The position numbers and the translations under genes were made by a program. The notes beneath the pieces are model-generated. The model had not been told where the DNA came from. It saw nothing but the letters and a program-made list of their open reading frames with translations, and searched no databases. Positions 24,499 through 32,818 of a DNA stretch of 47,251 nt are shown here, piece by piece. Origin of the DNA: an uncultured Clostridia bacterium. Lineage in GTDB: Bacteria; Bacillota; Clostridia; Oscillospirales; Acutalibacteraceae. The stretch is taken from assembly GCA_944380765.1 (NCBI GenBank), contig CALWIO010000016.1:1-47251 (forward strand), given 5' to 3'. How positions within the stretch are numbered: the stretch's first letter is position 1; every line of letters starts with the position of its first letter.

Positions 24499-26874
24499 AT
24501 GAACAGACACTGCGTTTCGCTTGAACTTGATAAAATTTTAAAAATGCTGTCCGAAACGGCGTCCTGCGCAGACGCTAAGGAGGCGGCTTTGAAAATCGAA
24601 CCCGTTACCGACTGGTTCGAGGTTTCGTCATTGCTTGATATGACCGAATCGGCGTACATACTGATAGCCAAATTCGGCGCTCCGTCATTCGGCGGACTTG
24701 TAAATGTCGATAACGCTTTAAGCCGGGCGGCGGCAGGCGGCTCGCTCTCAGCAGGGGAGCTTCTTAAAATAGCGCAGACTCTGAGAACGCTCAGGGGCAT
24801 TACCGTATGGCATGGCAAGTGCGCGGGGACGGATACCGCCCTTGACGATTTGCTTTTGTCGATTTATACAAATAAATATCTTGAAGAAAAAATAACCAAC
24901 GCCGTACTTTCCGAAACCGAAATAAGCGACAACGCCTCGCCTGAGCTTAAAGAGATAAGACGCAAAAAAATTCATTACGAAAATAAAATCCGCGAACAGC
25001 TCGACAGTATGGTGCATTCCCGCCATTATTCAAAATTTTTGCGCGAGGGTATTGTAACACGCCGCAACGGCAGATTTGTTGTGCCCGTAAAAGCGGAAAA
25101 CCGCGGCGATGTGGCAGGTATGGTGCATGACACTTCCGGCAGCGGAGCTACCGTGTTTATCGAGCCTGCCGCGGTAGTCGAGGCGAATAATGAAATAAAG
25201 GTGCTTGAAAGCCGCGAGCAGGAGGAAATCGAGCGTATTCTCGCTGAGCTTTCGGCGGAAGCGGGCGACTGTGAGGAAAGCATAAAAATGAGCTATAAAA
25301 GCGCGGCTCAGCTTGACCTTGTTTTTGCTAAGGCTCACCTTGCCTATAAAATGAAAGCGAGCCGCCCCGAGCTTAATTCCGGCGGCGAGATACTTCTCAA
25401 AAAAGCGCGGCACCCTTTAATCGACCCGAAAACCGTTGTGCCGGTGGACATATCGCTGGGTACTGACTTTGACTCCCTTGTAATAACGGGCGCCAATACG
25501 GGCGGCAAAACCGTTTCAATAAAAACAATCGGTCTGCTTACACTTATGGCAGAGTGCGGCCTTATGCTTCCCGTTTCCGACAACAGCAGAATTTCCGTGT
25601 TTAAAAAAGTGCTGGCGGATATAGGCGACGAGCAGAGCATTGAGCAGTCGCTTTCAACATTTTCCTCGCACATGACAAATATTTCAGATATTTTAAAAAC
25701 AGCCGACAGCGAAAGCCTTGTGCTGATAGATGAGCTCGGCGCCGGCACGGACCCTGTCGAGGGTGCCGCCCTCGCCGTGGCAATACTTGAAAACCTGCGT
25801 TTGAAAGGGGCAAAAATCGCCTCTACCACGCATTATTCCGAGCTTAAAGAATACGCCCTTAAAACTCCGGGAGTGGAAAACGGCTGCTGCGAGTTCGATG
25901 TGGAGTCCCTGCGTCCCACTTACCGCCTTTTAATCGGAATGCCCGGCAGGTCAAACGCCCTTGCGATAGCGGGCAGACTGGGCGTGAGCGAAGATATAAT
26001 CAACTGCGCAAAGGAGCTTATTTCCGAGGAGAACTCGCGGTTTGAAAACGCCCTTGATTCGCTTGAAACCGCGCGCAGAGAGCTGGAAGAGGAAAAGGAA
26101 AAAATCGCACAGGAAAAGGCGGATACTCAAAAAATCCGCGAAAACGCCGAAGAGATTTTGAAAAAATCCCGCGAGCAGGCGCAAAAGGAAATTGAAAAAG
26201 CCAAAGCGGAGGCGCAAAGAACGGTCGAAACCGCACGCAGAGCCGGCAACTCTCTGCTTATGGAAATTGAACAGCTTAAAAAGGAGCAGGCAAAGGAAAA
26301 AAATCTTGCCGAAACCGCCCGAAAAGCAAAAGCCGCCATGAACCGTCAGCTTGATGTTATGGACGAGCTTGCAGACCGCCTTGAAGACGACGGCGCGGCG
26401 GATTTGACCGGCAAGCTTAACCCCGGCGACAGGGTTGTTATAAAATCAACGGGCAGCGAGGGCGAAGTCGTGTCCGTTGACGAAAAAAAGCATACGGCGT
26501 TTATCCGTCTGGGAGCTATCAAGGTTAAAGCCGATATTTCCGATTTGCGGCAGAGCGGCGGCAAAAAGCAAACCTCCAAAAAAAGCGCGGCTCCACGCAG
26601 CGGCGGCAATTTCAGCAAAACTTCCGCTACAGCCGATTCAAGAATCGACCTGCGCGGCAAAACCGTTGAGGAGGCAATGCTTGACCTTGACAGCTTTATT
26701 GACAGCGTACTGCGCTCAGGCTTAAACGAGATTACCATAATCCACGGCAAGGGCACCGGCGCTCTGAGAAAGGGAGTTCATACCTATTTAAAGCGCCACC
26801 CCAATATCCGCAGCTTCCGTCTGGGAGTTTTCGGCGAGGGCGAGGACGGCGTAACAGTCGCGGAACTAAAATAA
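24499..26874 (+). CDS. mutS2: Endonuclease MutS2 / ribosome-splitting factor RqcU
   Basis: A 791-residue MutS-family ATPase without the mismatch-binding domain. Core and clamp regions (about 1-310) precede Walker A GANTGGKT at 331-338, the signature SIEQSLSTFSSHM and Walker B LVLIDELGAGTDP. A long charged coiled coil follows (about 515-630), then a KOW-like segment and a C-terminal Smr domain with IDLRGKTVEEA and IIHGKGTGALRKGV. In B. subtilis it splits collided ribosomes for quality control; older work links it to recombination. ATG 24499 with AAAGGGC is preferred over an in-frame TTG at 24472 inside recO. Confidence 0.95.
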   Translation: MNRHCVSLELDKILKMLSETASCADAKEAALKIEPVTDWFEVSSLLDMTESAYILIAKFGAPSFGGLVNVDNALSRAAAGGSLSAGELLKIAQTLRTLRGITVWHGKCAGTDTALDDLLLSIYTNKYLEEKITNAVLSETEISDNASPELKEIRRKKIHYENKIREQLDSMVHSRHYSKFLREGIVTRRNGRFVVPVKAENRGDVAGMVHDTSGSGATVFIEPAAVVEANNEIKVLESREQEEIERILAELSAEAGDCEESIKMSYKSAAQLDLVFAKAHLAYKMKASRPELNSGGEILLKKARHPLIDPKTVVPVDISLGTDFDSLVITGANTGGKTVSIKTIGLLTLMAECGLMLPVSDNSRISVFKKVLADIGDEQSIEQSLSTFSSHMTNISDILKTADSESLVLIDELGAGTDPVEGAALAVAILENLRLKGAKIASTTHYSELKEYALKTPGVENGCCEFDVESLRPTYRLLIGMPGRSNALAIAGRLGVSEDIINCAKELISEENSRFENALDSLETARRELEEEKEKIAQEKADTQKIRENAEEILKKSREQAQKEIEKAKAEAQRTVETARRAGNSLLMEIEQLKKEQAKEKNLAETARKAKAAMNRQLDVMDELADRLEDDGAADLTGKLNPGDRVVIKSTGSEGEVVSVDEKKHTAFIRLGAIKVKADISDLRQSGGKKQTSKKSAAPRSGGNFSKTSATADSRIDLRGKTVEEAMLDLDSFIDSVLRSGLNEITIIHGKGTGALRKGVHTYLKRHPNIRSFRLGVFGEGEDGVTVAELK

Positions 26875-26920
26875 ACCGGCAAAAACAACTTTTGGAAAAA
26901 TTTTTCCTCTTTAAAAGTTC

Positions 26921-26949
26921 TTGACAACTGATGTGTTTTTTGGTAGCTT
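26921..26949 (+). promoter_or_regulatory. Candidate promoter for the lipoprotein gene
   Basis: Perfect -35 TTGACA (26921-26926), 17-nt spacer, weak -10 TAGCTT (26944-26949). The poor -10 suggests low or activated expression. Confidence 0.5.
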
Positions 26950-26988
26950 TAAATCAGCAGATATTGCAGTTATAAGGAGTGCTTCTAA

Positions 26989-27447
26989 ATGAATAAAAAA
27001 ATTATTGCCGCAGCTTTAGCTATACTTGCAGTAGCCGTGCTTTTTGCCGCCTGCAAAAAGGACGACCCCGAAAAAACCGGCAACACGAATGTTAAAGACG
27101 AGGTAACCGTTGATGAAAACGGCGATATGTATGTTACAAATGTTGACGGCGACAAAATCCCCGTTACAACCGATGAGGACGGATTTTATGACGATATAGA
27201 GGCTCTTAAAACCGAAACCACAACAAATAAGAGCTCCGAGTCCTCAACCAGACAGCCCTCTTCATCGGCTTCTTCCGAAAACGGTGAAAAGGAAACCGGT
27301 TCGTCAAAACCCACCGAGAGCGAAAGCTCAGGCGAAAGCGAAAGCAGCAGCTCGTCCGGAATACAGGTAGGCACCGGTTCTGGAAAACAGGACAGCGTAA
27401 GCTGGCAGGAGATTGTCGATAACGCCAATAAAGCAAAAAACAACTGA
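26989..27447 (+). CDS. Ser-rich lipoprotein, function unknown
   Basis: A 152-residue exported protein. A signal peptide (about 1-20) ends in LFAAC, so Cys21 is a probable lipidation site, although Phe at -3 is not ideal. Residues 35-70 form a small acidic region (VDENGDMYVTNVDGDKIPV). Residues 78-135 are a low-complexity Ser/Glu/Thr linker, followed by a short conserved-looking tail SWQEIVDNANKAKNN. AAGGAG lies 8 nt before the ATG. No known family is recognised. It has its own promoter and a terminator that is shared with the start of the next unit. Confidence 0.7.
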   Translation: MNKKIIAAALAILAVAVLFAACKKDDPEKTGNTNVKDEVTVDENGDMYVTNVDGDKIPVTTDEDGFYDDIEALKTETTTNKSSESSTRQPSSSASSENGEKETGSSKPTESESSGESESSSSSGIQVGTGSGKQDSVSWQEIVDNANKAKNN

Positions 27448-27454
27448 TTTGTAC

Positions 27455-27483
27455 TTGACAAAACAGAAAATATTTAGTATAAT
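27455..27483 (+). promoter_or_regulatory. Perfect consensus promoter for ylxM-ffh
   Basis: TTGACA (27455-27460), exactly 17 nt, TATAAT (27478-27483). The terminator hairpin starts at the very next base, so the transcription start (about 27490) should fall inside its left arm. Confidence 0.9.
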
Positions 27484-27523
27484 ACTGCCCTGTAAAGCGC
27501 AAAAACTTTACAGGGCAGTTTTT
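27484..27523 (+). terminator. Terminator hairpin overlapping the ylxM transcription start
   Basis: A perfect 14-bp stem (27484-27497 with 27506-27519), an 8-nt loop and a T-run at 27519-27523. It should stop readthrough from the lipoprotein gene. Transcripts from the promoter next to it carry only part of the left arm and should escape. Confidence 0.85.
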
Positions 27524-27541
27524 ATAAGGAGGGATAATGTC

Positions 27542-27904
27542 GTGGCGAATGATGTTAAAATAACAATGCTGCTTGATTTATACGGCGAAGCGCTGACTCA
27601 GAAGCAGCGCGATTATTTGGGCTATTATTATAACGACGACCTTTCTCTTTCCGAAATTGCCGAAAACGAAGGTATAACAAGGCAGGGCGTCCGCGACGCG
27701 GTCAAACGGGCCGAGGCTGTGCTTTACGATTTGGAGTCAAAGCTCAGATTTTCCGAAAAACAGGCGCAGCTTCAGAACGGGCTTGATGAAATAATCAGCT
27801 GCGCGGAGGAGATAAACGAATATAACCTTGCCCACGGGCTTTCAAGAGAGATTAACGATATGACCGTAAAAATCAAGTCTATCGCGCTTTCTTTGACGGA
27901 ATAG
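27542..27904 (+). CDS. ylxM: YlxM/p13-like HTH protein
   Basis: A 120-residue DNA-binding protein of the YlxM (UPF0122) family, resembling sigma-70 region 4: MLLDLYGEALTQKQRDYLGYYY, then LSLSEIAENEGITRQGVRDAVKRAE. It is almost always encoded before ffh and is thought to regulate or assist the SRP pathway; streptococcal YlxM binds Ffh and the SRP RNA. The start is GTG at 27542, 8 nt after AGGAGGG. The same frame is open further upstream to 27413, but that part crosses the terminator hairpin and is not coding. Confidence 0.9.
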   Translation: MANDVKITMLLDLYGEALTQKQRDYLGYYYNDDLSLSEIAENEGITRQGVRDAVKRAEAVLYDLESKLRFSEKQAQLQNGLDEIISCAEEINEYNLAHGLSREINDMTVKIKSIALSLTE

Positions 27905-27913
27905 GAGAAACTC

Positions 27914-29263
27914 ATGGCATTTGAAGGTTTATCAGACAGACTTGAAGCGGCGTTCAAGCGCCTTAAAAGCAAGGGCAGCTTAACCGAAAACGATGTTAAG
28001 GAAGCCATGCGCGAGGTGCGCTTGGCGCTTCTTGAAGCCGATGTTAACTATAAAGTGGCAAAGGATTTTACCGCTAAGGTTACTGAGAGGGCAATCGGCG
28101 CTCAGGTAATGGAAAGCCTGACTCCCGCGCAGATGGTAATAAAAATAGTAAACGAAGAGCTCACCGACCTTATGGGCGGAACACAGACAAGGCTCGCTTA
28201 CGCGGCTCATCCCCCCACAATAGTCATGATGTGCGGACTTCAGGGCTCAGGTAAAACTACCCACTGCGCGAAAATAGCTCTTAAACTGAAAAAGGAAAAC
28301 CACAGACCTCTGCTTGTAGCGTGCGATGTTTACCGTCCGGCGGCTATCAAACAGTTGCAGGTAGTGGGCGAGCAGGTGGGGGTTCCGGTCTTTGAGATGG
28401 GCGCGGAAAACCCGGTTACAATCGCTAAGGAAGCGGTTAAGCTGGCAAAGGATAAGGGCTATGACTATGTGTTTATCGACACCGCCGGCAGACTGCATAT
28501 TGATACCGAGCTTATGAACGAGCTTAAAAATATAAAAGCCGAGGTTCACCCCCACGAAATACTTCTGGTGGTTGACGCAATGCTCGGTCAGGACGCGGTA
28601 ACGGTCGCGGGAACCTTCAATGACGAGCTGGGAATAGACGGCCTTGTTCTTACCAAGATGGACGGCGACACAAGAGGCGGCGCGGCGCTTTCGGCAAGAG
28701 CCGTAACCGGCAAGCCTATAAAATTTGTCGGTATGGGCGAAAAGCTTGACGAGCTTGACTATTTCTATCCCGACAGAATGGCGTCAAGAATACTCGGAAT
28801 GGGCGATGTGCTTTCTCTTATCGAAAAAGCCGAAATTGCTTTGGACGAGAAAAAAGCGGCTGAGCTTGAAGAAAAACTCAGCAAAAACAAATTTGACCTT
28901 GAAGATTTGCTTGACCAGATGGAACAGGTCAAAAAAATGGGCAGTATGAAGGATATTCTCTCAATGCTGCCGGGCGTCAATAAAAAGATTAAAGATGTTG
29001 ATGTGGACGACAGGCAGCTTGACAGGACACGGGCGATAATCCAGTCCATGACCTTAAAGGAGCGCAGAAATCCCGACATAATCAATCCTTCAAGAAAACG
29101 CAGGATTGCGGCGGGCTGCGGAATGCAGGTCGAAGATGTCAACAGGCTTCTCAATCAGTATCGCCAGATGCAGAAAATGTTAAAGCAGCTCAATTCCAAC
29201 GGCTTCAAACGCCGTATGAAAAGAATGGGCGGTTTCGGCCCGATGGGCGGCTTTCCCATGTGA
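27914..29263 (+). CDS. ffh: Signal recognition particle protein Ffh (SRP54)
   Basis: A 449-residue GTPase that binds SRP RNA and signal peptides and delivers ribosomes to FtsY. The N domain helices lead into G1, GLQGSGKT, at 108-115. DTAGRLH, TKMDGDTRGGAA and GMGEKLDELD complete the G domain. The M domain starts near 325 and is rich in Met, with the RNA-binding RKRRIAAGCGMQVEDVNRL region. AGGAG precedes the ATG by 6 nt. It lies 9 bases after ylxM. Confidence 0.96.
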   Translation: MAFEGLSDRLEAAFKRLKSKGSLTENDVKEAMREVRLALLEADVNYKVAKDFTAKVTERAIGAQVMESLTPAQMVIKIVNEELTDLMGGTQTRLAYAAHPPTIVMMCGLQGSGKTTHCAKIALKLKKENHRPLLVACDVYRPAAIKQLQVVGEQVGVPVFEMGAENPVTIAKEAVKLAKDKGYDYVFIDTAGRLHIDTELMNELKNIKAEVHPHEILLVVDAMLGQDAVTVAGTFNDELGIDGLVLTKMDGDTRGGAALSARAVTGKPIKFVGMGEKLDELDYFYPDRMASRILGMGDVLSLIEKAEIALDEKKAAELEEKLSKNKFDLEDLLDQMEQVKKMGSMKDILSMLPGVNKKIKDVDVDDRQLDRTRAIIQSMTLKERRNPDIINPSRKRRIAAGCGMQVEDVNRLLNQYRQMQKMLKQLNSNGFKRRMKRMGGFGPMGGFPM

Positions 29264-29318
29264 TTAAAACACACAGGTGTTTATAATAAAATCTATATAT
29301 ATTTTGGAGGAAAACAAA

Positions 29319-29564
29319 ATGGCAGTAAAAATCAGACTTCGCAGAATGGGCGCGAAAAGAAATCCCTTTTACAGAGTAGTCGTAGCGGATTCGCGTTATC
29401 CCAGAGACGGCAGATTCATTGAGGAGATAGGTTACTATGATCCCATGAAGAACCCTCCCGAAATCAAGCTGGATAACGAGAAAGCGGAGCAGTGGCTCAA
29501 AAACGGCGCTCAGCCTACGGATACAGTTAAGAATATCCTTAAAAAAAGCGGCGTAATTAAATAA
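29319..29564 (+). CDS. rpsP: 30S ribosomal protein S16
   Basis: An 81-residue ribosomal protein. It begins [20 protein letters not shown] and continues [22 protein letters not shown], the full family signature. ATG 29319 follows TTGGAGG by 8 nt; an upstream in-frame ATG at 29277 is ignored. The order ffh-rpsP-khpA-rimM-trmD is conserved in Firmicutes. Confidence 0.97.
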   Translation: MAVKIRLRRMGAKRNPFYRVVVADSRYPRDGRFIEEIGYYDPMKNPPEIKLDNEKAEQWLKNGAQPTDTVKNILKKSGVIK

Positions 29565-29578
29565 GAAAGGCGTAAAAA

Positions 29579-29812
29579 ATGCAGGAACTTCTTATTACAA
29601 TCGTCAAAGGACTTGTTGAAAATCCCGAAGCGGTTTCGGTTACCGTTGACGAGCCCGACGAAAGCGGAGTTGTCGTTTATCACCTTCATGTCGCCGAGGA
29701 CGATATGGGCAGGGTAATCGGCAAACAGGGCAGAGTCGCGAAGGCCATAAGAACCGTTATGAAAGCGGGAGCAACCCGCACGGGTGAAAAGGTCCGCGTC
29801 GATATTGACTGA
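29579..29812 (+). CDS. khpA: KH-domain RNA-binding protein KhpA
   Basis: A 77-residue single KH-domain protein. The GxxG loop is GKQG at 48-51 within MGRVIGKQGRVAKAIRTV. It ends in VDID, as KhpA proteins often do. With KhpB (Jag/EloR) it binds many transcripts and influences cell elongation and division in streptococci. Encoded between rpsP and rimM as usual, with AAAGG 6 nt before the start. Confidence 0.93.
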   Translation: MQELLITIVKGLVENPEAVSVTVDEPDESGVVVYHLHVAEDDMGRVIGKQGRVAKAIRTVMKAGATRTGEKVRVDID

Positions 29813-29816
29813 TACT

Positions 29817-29870
29817 AAGGGCAGGCGGCTTATGCGGCGTTACTTACAGCCGCGGCGTGGTCTGCCTTTT
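29817..29870 (+). other. Structured leader between khpA and rimM
   Basis: Outer arms AAGGGCAG (29817-29824) and CTGCCTTT (29862-29869) can pair. Inner arms GCGGCT (29825-29830, first base shared with a bulge) and AGCCGC (29848-29853) add a second stem. TTTT follows. It may be a leaky terminator or attenuator before rimM. Confidence 0.35.
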
Positions 29871-29889
29871 GTCATTTTCGGTGATTGAT

Positions 29890-30402
29890 ATGATAAAGGA
29901 ATATCTTGAACTGGGGCAGATTGTTTCAACACACGGTATAAAGGGAGAGGTGCGCTTTAATCCGTGGTGCGACACGCCTGAGTTTGTAAAAAATTTCAAA
30001 ACCCTTTATTTTAAGGACGGAACGGGCATAAATGTTTTAAGGGCAAGACCTCACGGCAATATCTGCGTGCTTTTGCTGGATGGGGTTGACAGCGTTGAAA
30101 GGGCGCAGGCGCTTAAAAATAAGGTGCTCTATATAAAGCGTGAGGACGCGCGCCTTGACAGCGGAACATGGTTTGTGCAGGAGCTTATAGGCTGTTCTGT
30201 GTTTGACGCGGGCAGCGGCAAGCCTCTCGGTACGGTAAGTGATGTCAGCCGGACGGGCGCCAACGATGTCTGGCATATTAAAACAAAAAACAATGGCGAG
30301 GTGCTGATTCCGGCTGTCAAAGATGTGGTGGTTTCGGTCGATGTGGCGCAGTCGAAAATTCTTATAAATCCCTTAAAAGGACTTTTTGACGATGAAGATT
30401 AA
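29890..30402 (+). CDS. rimM: Ribosome maturation factor RimM
   Basis: A 170-residue factor that binds S19 and helps 30S head assembly. The N-terminal domain opens with YLELGQIVSTHGIKGEVRF, which is diagnostic. The C-terminal PRC-barrel has LIGCSVFDAGSGKPLGTVSDV and ends VLIPAVKDVVVSVDVAQSKI. ATG 29890 is chosen because it gives the normal N-terminus; the ribosome-binding site (GGTGA) is weak, and an in-frame GTG lies at 29881. trmD starts inside its end. Confidence 0.92.
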   Translation: MIKEYLELGQIVSTHGIKGEVRFNPWCDTPEFVKNFKTLYFKDGTGINVLRARPHGNICVLLLDGVDSVERAQALKNKVLYIKREDARLDSGTWFVQELIGCSVFDAGSGKPLGTVSDVSRTGANDVWHIKTKNNGEVLIPAVKDVVVSVDVAQSKILINPLKGLFDDED

Positions 30403-31117
30403 CATAATGACGCTTTTCCCAGAAATGTGCGAAGCGGTTTTGTCCGAAAGCATAATAGGCAGAGCGAGAAAAAACGGATATATCGAAATTGAATGTTTTA
30501 ATATTCGTGACTATACCTGCGATAAGCATAACCGGGTTGACGACGCCCCTTACGGAGGCGGAACGGGAATGCTCATGCAGGCTCAGCCGATTTTTGACTG
30601 CTTTAAGGCGGTCTGCGAAAAAAGCGGCAAAAAAAGCCGGCTCATTTTTATGAGTCCCTGCGGAAAAGTGCTGACTCAGGAAAAAGTAAAGGAACTGGCC
30701 TTTGAGGACGAAATAACTCTGCTGTGCGGACATTACGAGGGCGTGGACCAGCGCGTAATCGACAGCATTGTGGACGAGCAGATTTCCATAGGCGACTATG
30801 TGCTTACCGGCGGTGAGCTTCCTGCGCTGATACTTGCCGACTCGGTCGCCAGAATGATTGACGGGGTGCTGCCCAACGCCGAGGCAAAAGAGCTTGAAAG
30901 CCACTATAACGGCCTGCTCGAATATCCTCAGTACACAAGACCTTTCGAGTGGAACGGCGTAAAGGTGCCGCAGGTGCTCCTTTCCGGGCACCACGAAAAT
31001 ATTGAAAAATGGCGGCGCGAGCAGTCGCTTCTGACAACTTTGAAATATCGTCCGGATATGCTTGAAAAAGCGCGGCTTTCAGAAGCCGACAAAAAATTTT
31101 TAAAGGATAAACAGTAA
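30392..31117 (+). CDS. trmD: tRNA (guanine37-N1)-methyltransferase TrmD
   Basis: A 241-residue SPOUT methyltransferase that puts m1G at position 37 of tRNAs reading CNN codons and prevents frameshifting. The start is MKINIMTLFPEMC, and the SAM-binding trefoil knot is seen in SIGDYVLTGGELPALILAD. PNAEAKELESHYNGLLEYPQ and TRP follow as usual. It overlaps rimM by 11 bases. rplS, the common next gene, is not here; a deacetylase with its own promoter follows. Confidence 0.95.
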   Translation: MKINIMTLFPEMCEAVLSESIIGRARKNGYIEIECFNIRDYTCDKHNRVDDAPYGGGTGMLMQAQPIFDCFKAVCEKSGKKSRLIFMSPCGKVLTQEKVKELAFEDEITLLCGHYEGVDQRVIDSIVDEQISIGDYVLTGGELPALILADSVARMIDGVLPNAEAKELESHYNGLLEYPQYTRPFEWNGVKVPQVLLSGHHENIEKWRREQSLLTTLKYRPDMLEKARLSEADKKFLKDKQ

Positions 31118-31139
31118 CAATAATGTAATAATTTTGATG

Positions 31140-31168
31140 TTGATAAAACTCATAAATTAAAGTAGAAT
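31140..31168 (+). promoter_or_regulatory. Promoter for the polysaccharide deacetylase gene
   Basis: TTGATA (31140-31145), 17-nt spacer, TAGAAT (31163-31168), about 60 nt before the start codon. Confidence 0.7.
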
Positions 31169-31228
31169 ATTCAGGGGTACAAAAGTTTTTACAGTTGAGG
31201 CAATAAGAGTAAAGGATAAGTAGGTCAG

Positions 31229-32239
31229 ATGAAAATTCTCGTAAAAAAGCTTACGAAAAGGCAAAAAATAAAAGGAATAGTAGTCGCTTTGTCCGTGCTG
31301 CTTGTCGCCGTGGCGTCTGTTTCCGTTTTTTTCGGCATAAAGTATTCCGTGGCTCGCAAACAGCTTTCACAGGCGGTCAACGAACTTTCCGAACTTCAAT
31401 CTTCAATGAATGTTCAGTTGAGCGAAGAGGCCAGCCGCTATAACGAAATCAGCGAAAACCGGGATTTTGAGTCGGCGGCTTATGAGGCGGAAATTGAAAA
31501 CAAAAGCAAAGAATATCAGAGCAAGGTTGACGAGCTCAACAAAAAAATAAACGACTTAAACAAGCAGCTTTCCCAAAAAAAGGAACAGGCGGCTTCTTCC
31601 GGGCAGACCGTATCGTCCGGCGGGCAAACGGTATATCTCACCTTTGACGACGGTCCCTCAGCGGTGACCGTCGATATTCTTAATGTGCTGGATAAATACT
31701 CCGTAAAGGCTACATTTTTCGTCACTTCCGGGAAATATAATTCCGTGATGAAGGAAATCGTAAACCGCGGGCACTCAATAGGACTGCATTGTTATAACCA
31801 CAGCTATTCCGCTATTTATAAGTCGGACGAGGCGTATTTTGCAGACCTTCAAAAAATATCCGACTTAGTGCTGTCCCAAACGGGAAAAGAATCAAAACTC
31901 ATACGCTTTCCCGGCGGCAGCAGCAATACCGTAAGCAAAAAGTATTCAAACGGAATAATGTCAAGAATAACAAAATCCGTTACCGAAAAGGGCTATGTCT
32001 ATTTTGACTGGAACTGTCAAACGGGCGACGCCGAGGGAATTACCGATATAAATAAGCTCGTAAAAAACGGCACAACATATCCTAAATCCGCAAAGAACAT
32101 AGTAATTTTAATGCATGACACAAAGAGCGCTACCGTTAAGGCGCTTCCTCAAATAATAGAGTTTTATCAGAAAAAAGGTATGAAATTCGCGGCGCTTACC
32201 GTGTCAACCGCGCCCGTGCATCACAAGGTAGGCAACTGA
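31229..32239 (+). CDS. Membrane-anchored polysaccharide deacetylase (NodB/CE4 family)
   Basis: A 336-residue protein. One membrane segment (about 18-38) leads into an extracellular coiled coil (about 42-118), then a CE4 domain. Motifs are complete: TFDDGPS with both Asp, the metal pair His-x3-His in GLHCYNHSYS, RFPGGSSN, WNCQTGDA, and the terminal ILMHDT. Such enzymes remove N-acetyl groups from peptidoglycan or other wall glycans and often give lysozyme resistance. The coiled-coil stalk is unusual for PdaA-type proteins and may link it to a partner. Substrate is not certain. It has its own promoter. Confidence 0.88.
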   Translation: MKILVKKLTKRQKIKGIVVALSVLLVAVASVSVFFGIKYSVARKQLSQAVNELSELQSSMNVQLSEEASRYNEISENRDFESAAYEAEIENKSKEYQSKVDELNKKINDLNKQLSQKKEQAASSGQTVSSGGQTVYLTFDDGPSAVTVDILNVLDKYSVKATFFVTSGKYNSVMKEIVNRGHSIGLHCYNHSYSAIYKSDEAYFADLQKISDLVLSQTGKESKLIRFPGGSSNTVSKKYSNGIMSRITKSVTEKGYVYFDWNCQTGDAEGITDINKLVKNGTTYPKSAKNIVILMHDTKSATVKALPQIIEFYQKKGMKFAALTVSTAPVHHKVGN

Positions 32240-32404
32240 GCCAAAAGTTCCGTTTTTACATCAAAAACCCCATTAAAATATAAATTATACACAAAAAACG
32301 ATTTCGTGCATTGTCAAAATACACAAAGTTGATTGCAATAAAATTATGCTTTTTGTTTTTCTGACTGAATTATTACAATATACCCTAAAAGTCATTGTTT
32401 TTCG

Positions 32405-32432
32405 TTGACGGAAACGGGATTTGTGGTATAAT
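32405..32432 (+). promoter_or_regulatory. Promoter for HPr
   Basis: TTGACG (32405-32410), 16-nt spacer, TATAAT (32427-32432). The preceding 165 bases (32240-32404) are AT-rich with no gene, terminator or clear motif seen. Confidence 0.78.
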
Positions 32433-32493
32433 ATAGTAGTAACGAATGAGTTTCTATCTGTTATTTAAATTTATTCATTTGGGAGAATGTATT

Positions 32494-32757
32494 ATGTACA
32501 CTAAAGATGTCGAAGTTAAAAATCAGGTCGGTTTACATGCGCGTCCCGCGACTTTCTTTATACAGAAAGCCAACGAGTTCAAATCGTCTATCTGGGTTGA
32601 AAAAGAAGACAGACGCGTAAACGCAAAAAGCCTTCTCGGCGTTCTTTCACTTGGTATAATGGGTGGAACAACAATCCGTATTCTTGCCGGCGGCCCCGAC
32701 GAGGAGCAGGCGGTTGACGAGCTTGTAAAACTCGTTGAATCCGGCTTTGCTGAGTAA
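32494..32757 (+). CDS. ptsH: Phosphocarrier protein HPr
   Basis: An 87-residue HPr-fold protein. The active-site His15 is in GLHARPA, so it can receive phosphate from enzyme I, unlike Crh. The regulatory Ser46 lies in AKSLLGVLSLGI, the target of HPr kinase, and allows carbon catabolite control through CcpA. ATG 32494 lies 8 nt after GGGAG; the frame is open upstream but unsupported. It stands alone, with its own promoter and terminator and without ptsI beside it, which is common in Clostridia. Confidence 0.93.
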   Translation: MYTKDVEVKNQVGLHARPATFFIQKANEFKSSIWVEKEDRRVNAKSLLGVLSLGIMGGTTIRILAGGPDEEQAVDELVKLVESGFAE

Positions 32758-32770
32758 TCAAGGCGCTTTT

Positions 32771-32802
32771 GGCACATCGCTTTCTGCGGTGTGCCTTTTT
32801 TT
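32771..32802 (+). terminator. Intrinsic terminator after HPr
   Basis: A 10-bp stem (32771-32780 with 32786-32795, one wobble), 5-nt loop and seven T. The uvrC ribosome-binding site starts just after it, so uvrC depends on readthrough or on a promoter I cannot see. Confidence 0.88.
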
Positions 32803-32818
32803 GTCGGAGGTGTTTTGA

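Noticed and set aside
27413..27541. Upstream extension of the ylxM frame
   Set aside because: It crosses the promoter and terminator hairpin and overlaps the lipoprotein gene; the GTG with a strong ribosome-binding site is downstream.
30362..30994. Minus-strand frame of 210 codons opposite trmD
   Set aside because: trmD is unmistakable on the other strand; this frame has no ribosome-binding site and no recognisable domain.
32240..32404. Possible riboswitch or small RNA before HPr
   Set aside because: The stretch is AT-rich and shows no strong stems, terminator or known aptamer motif.
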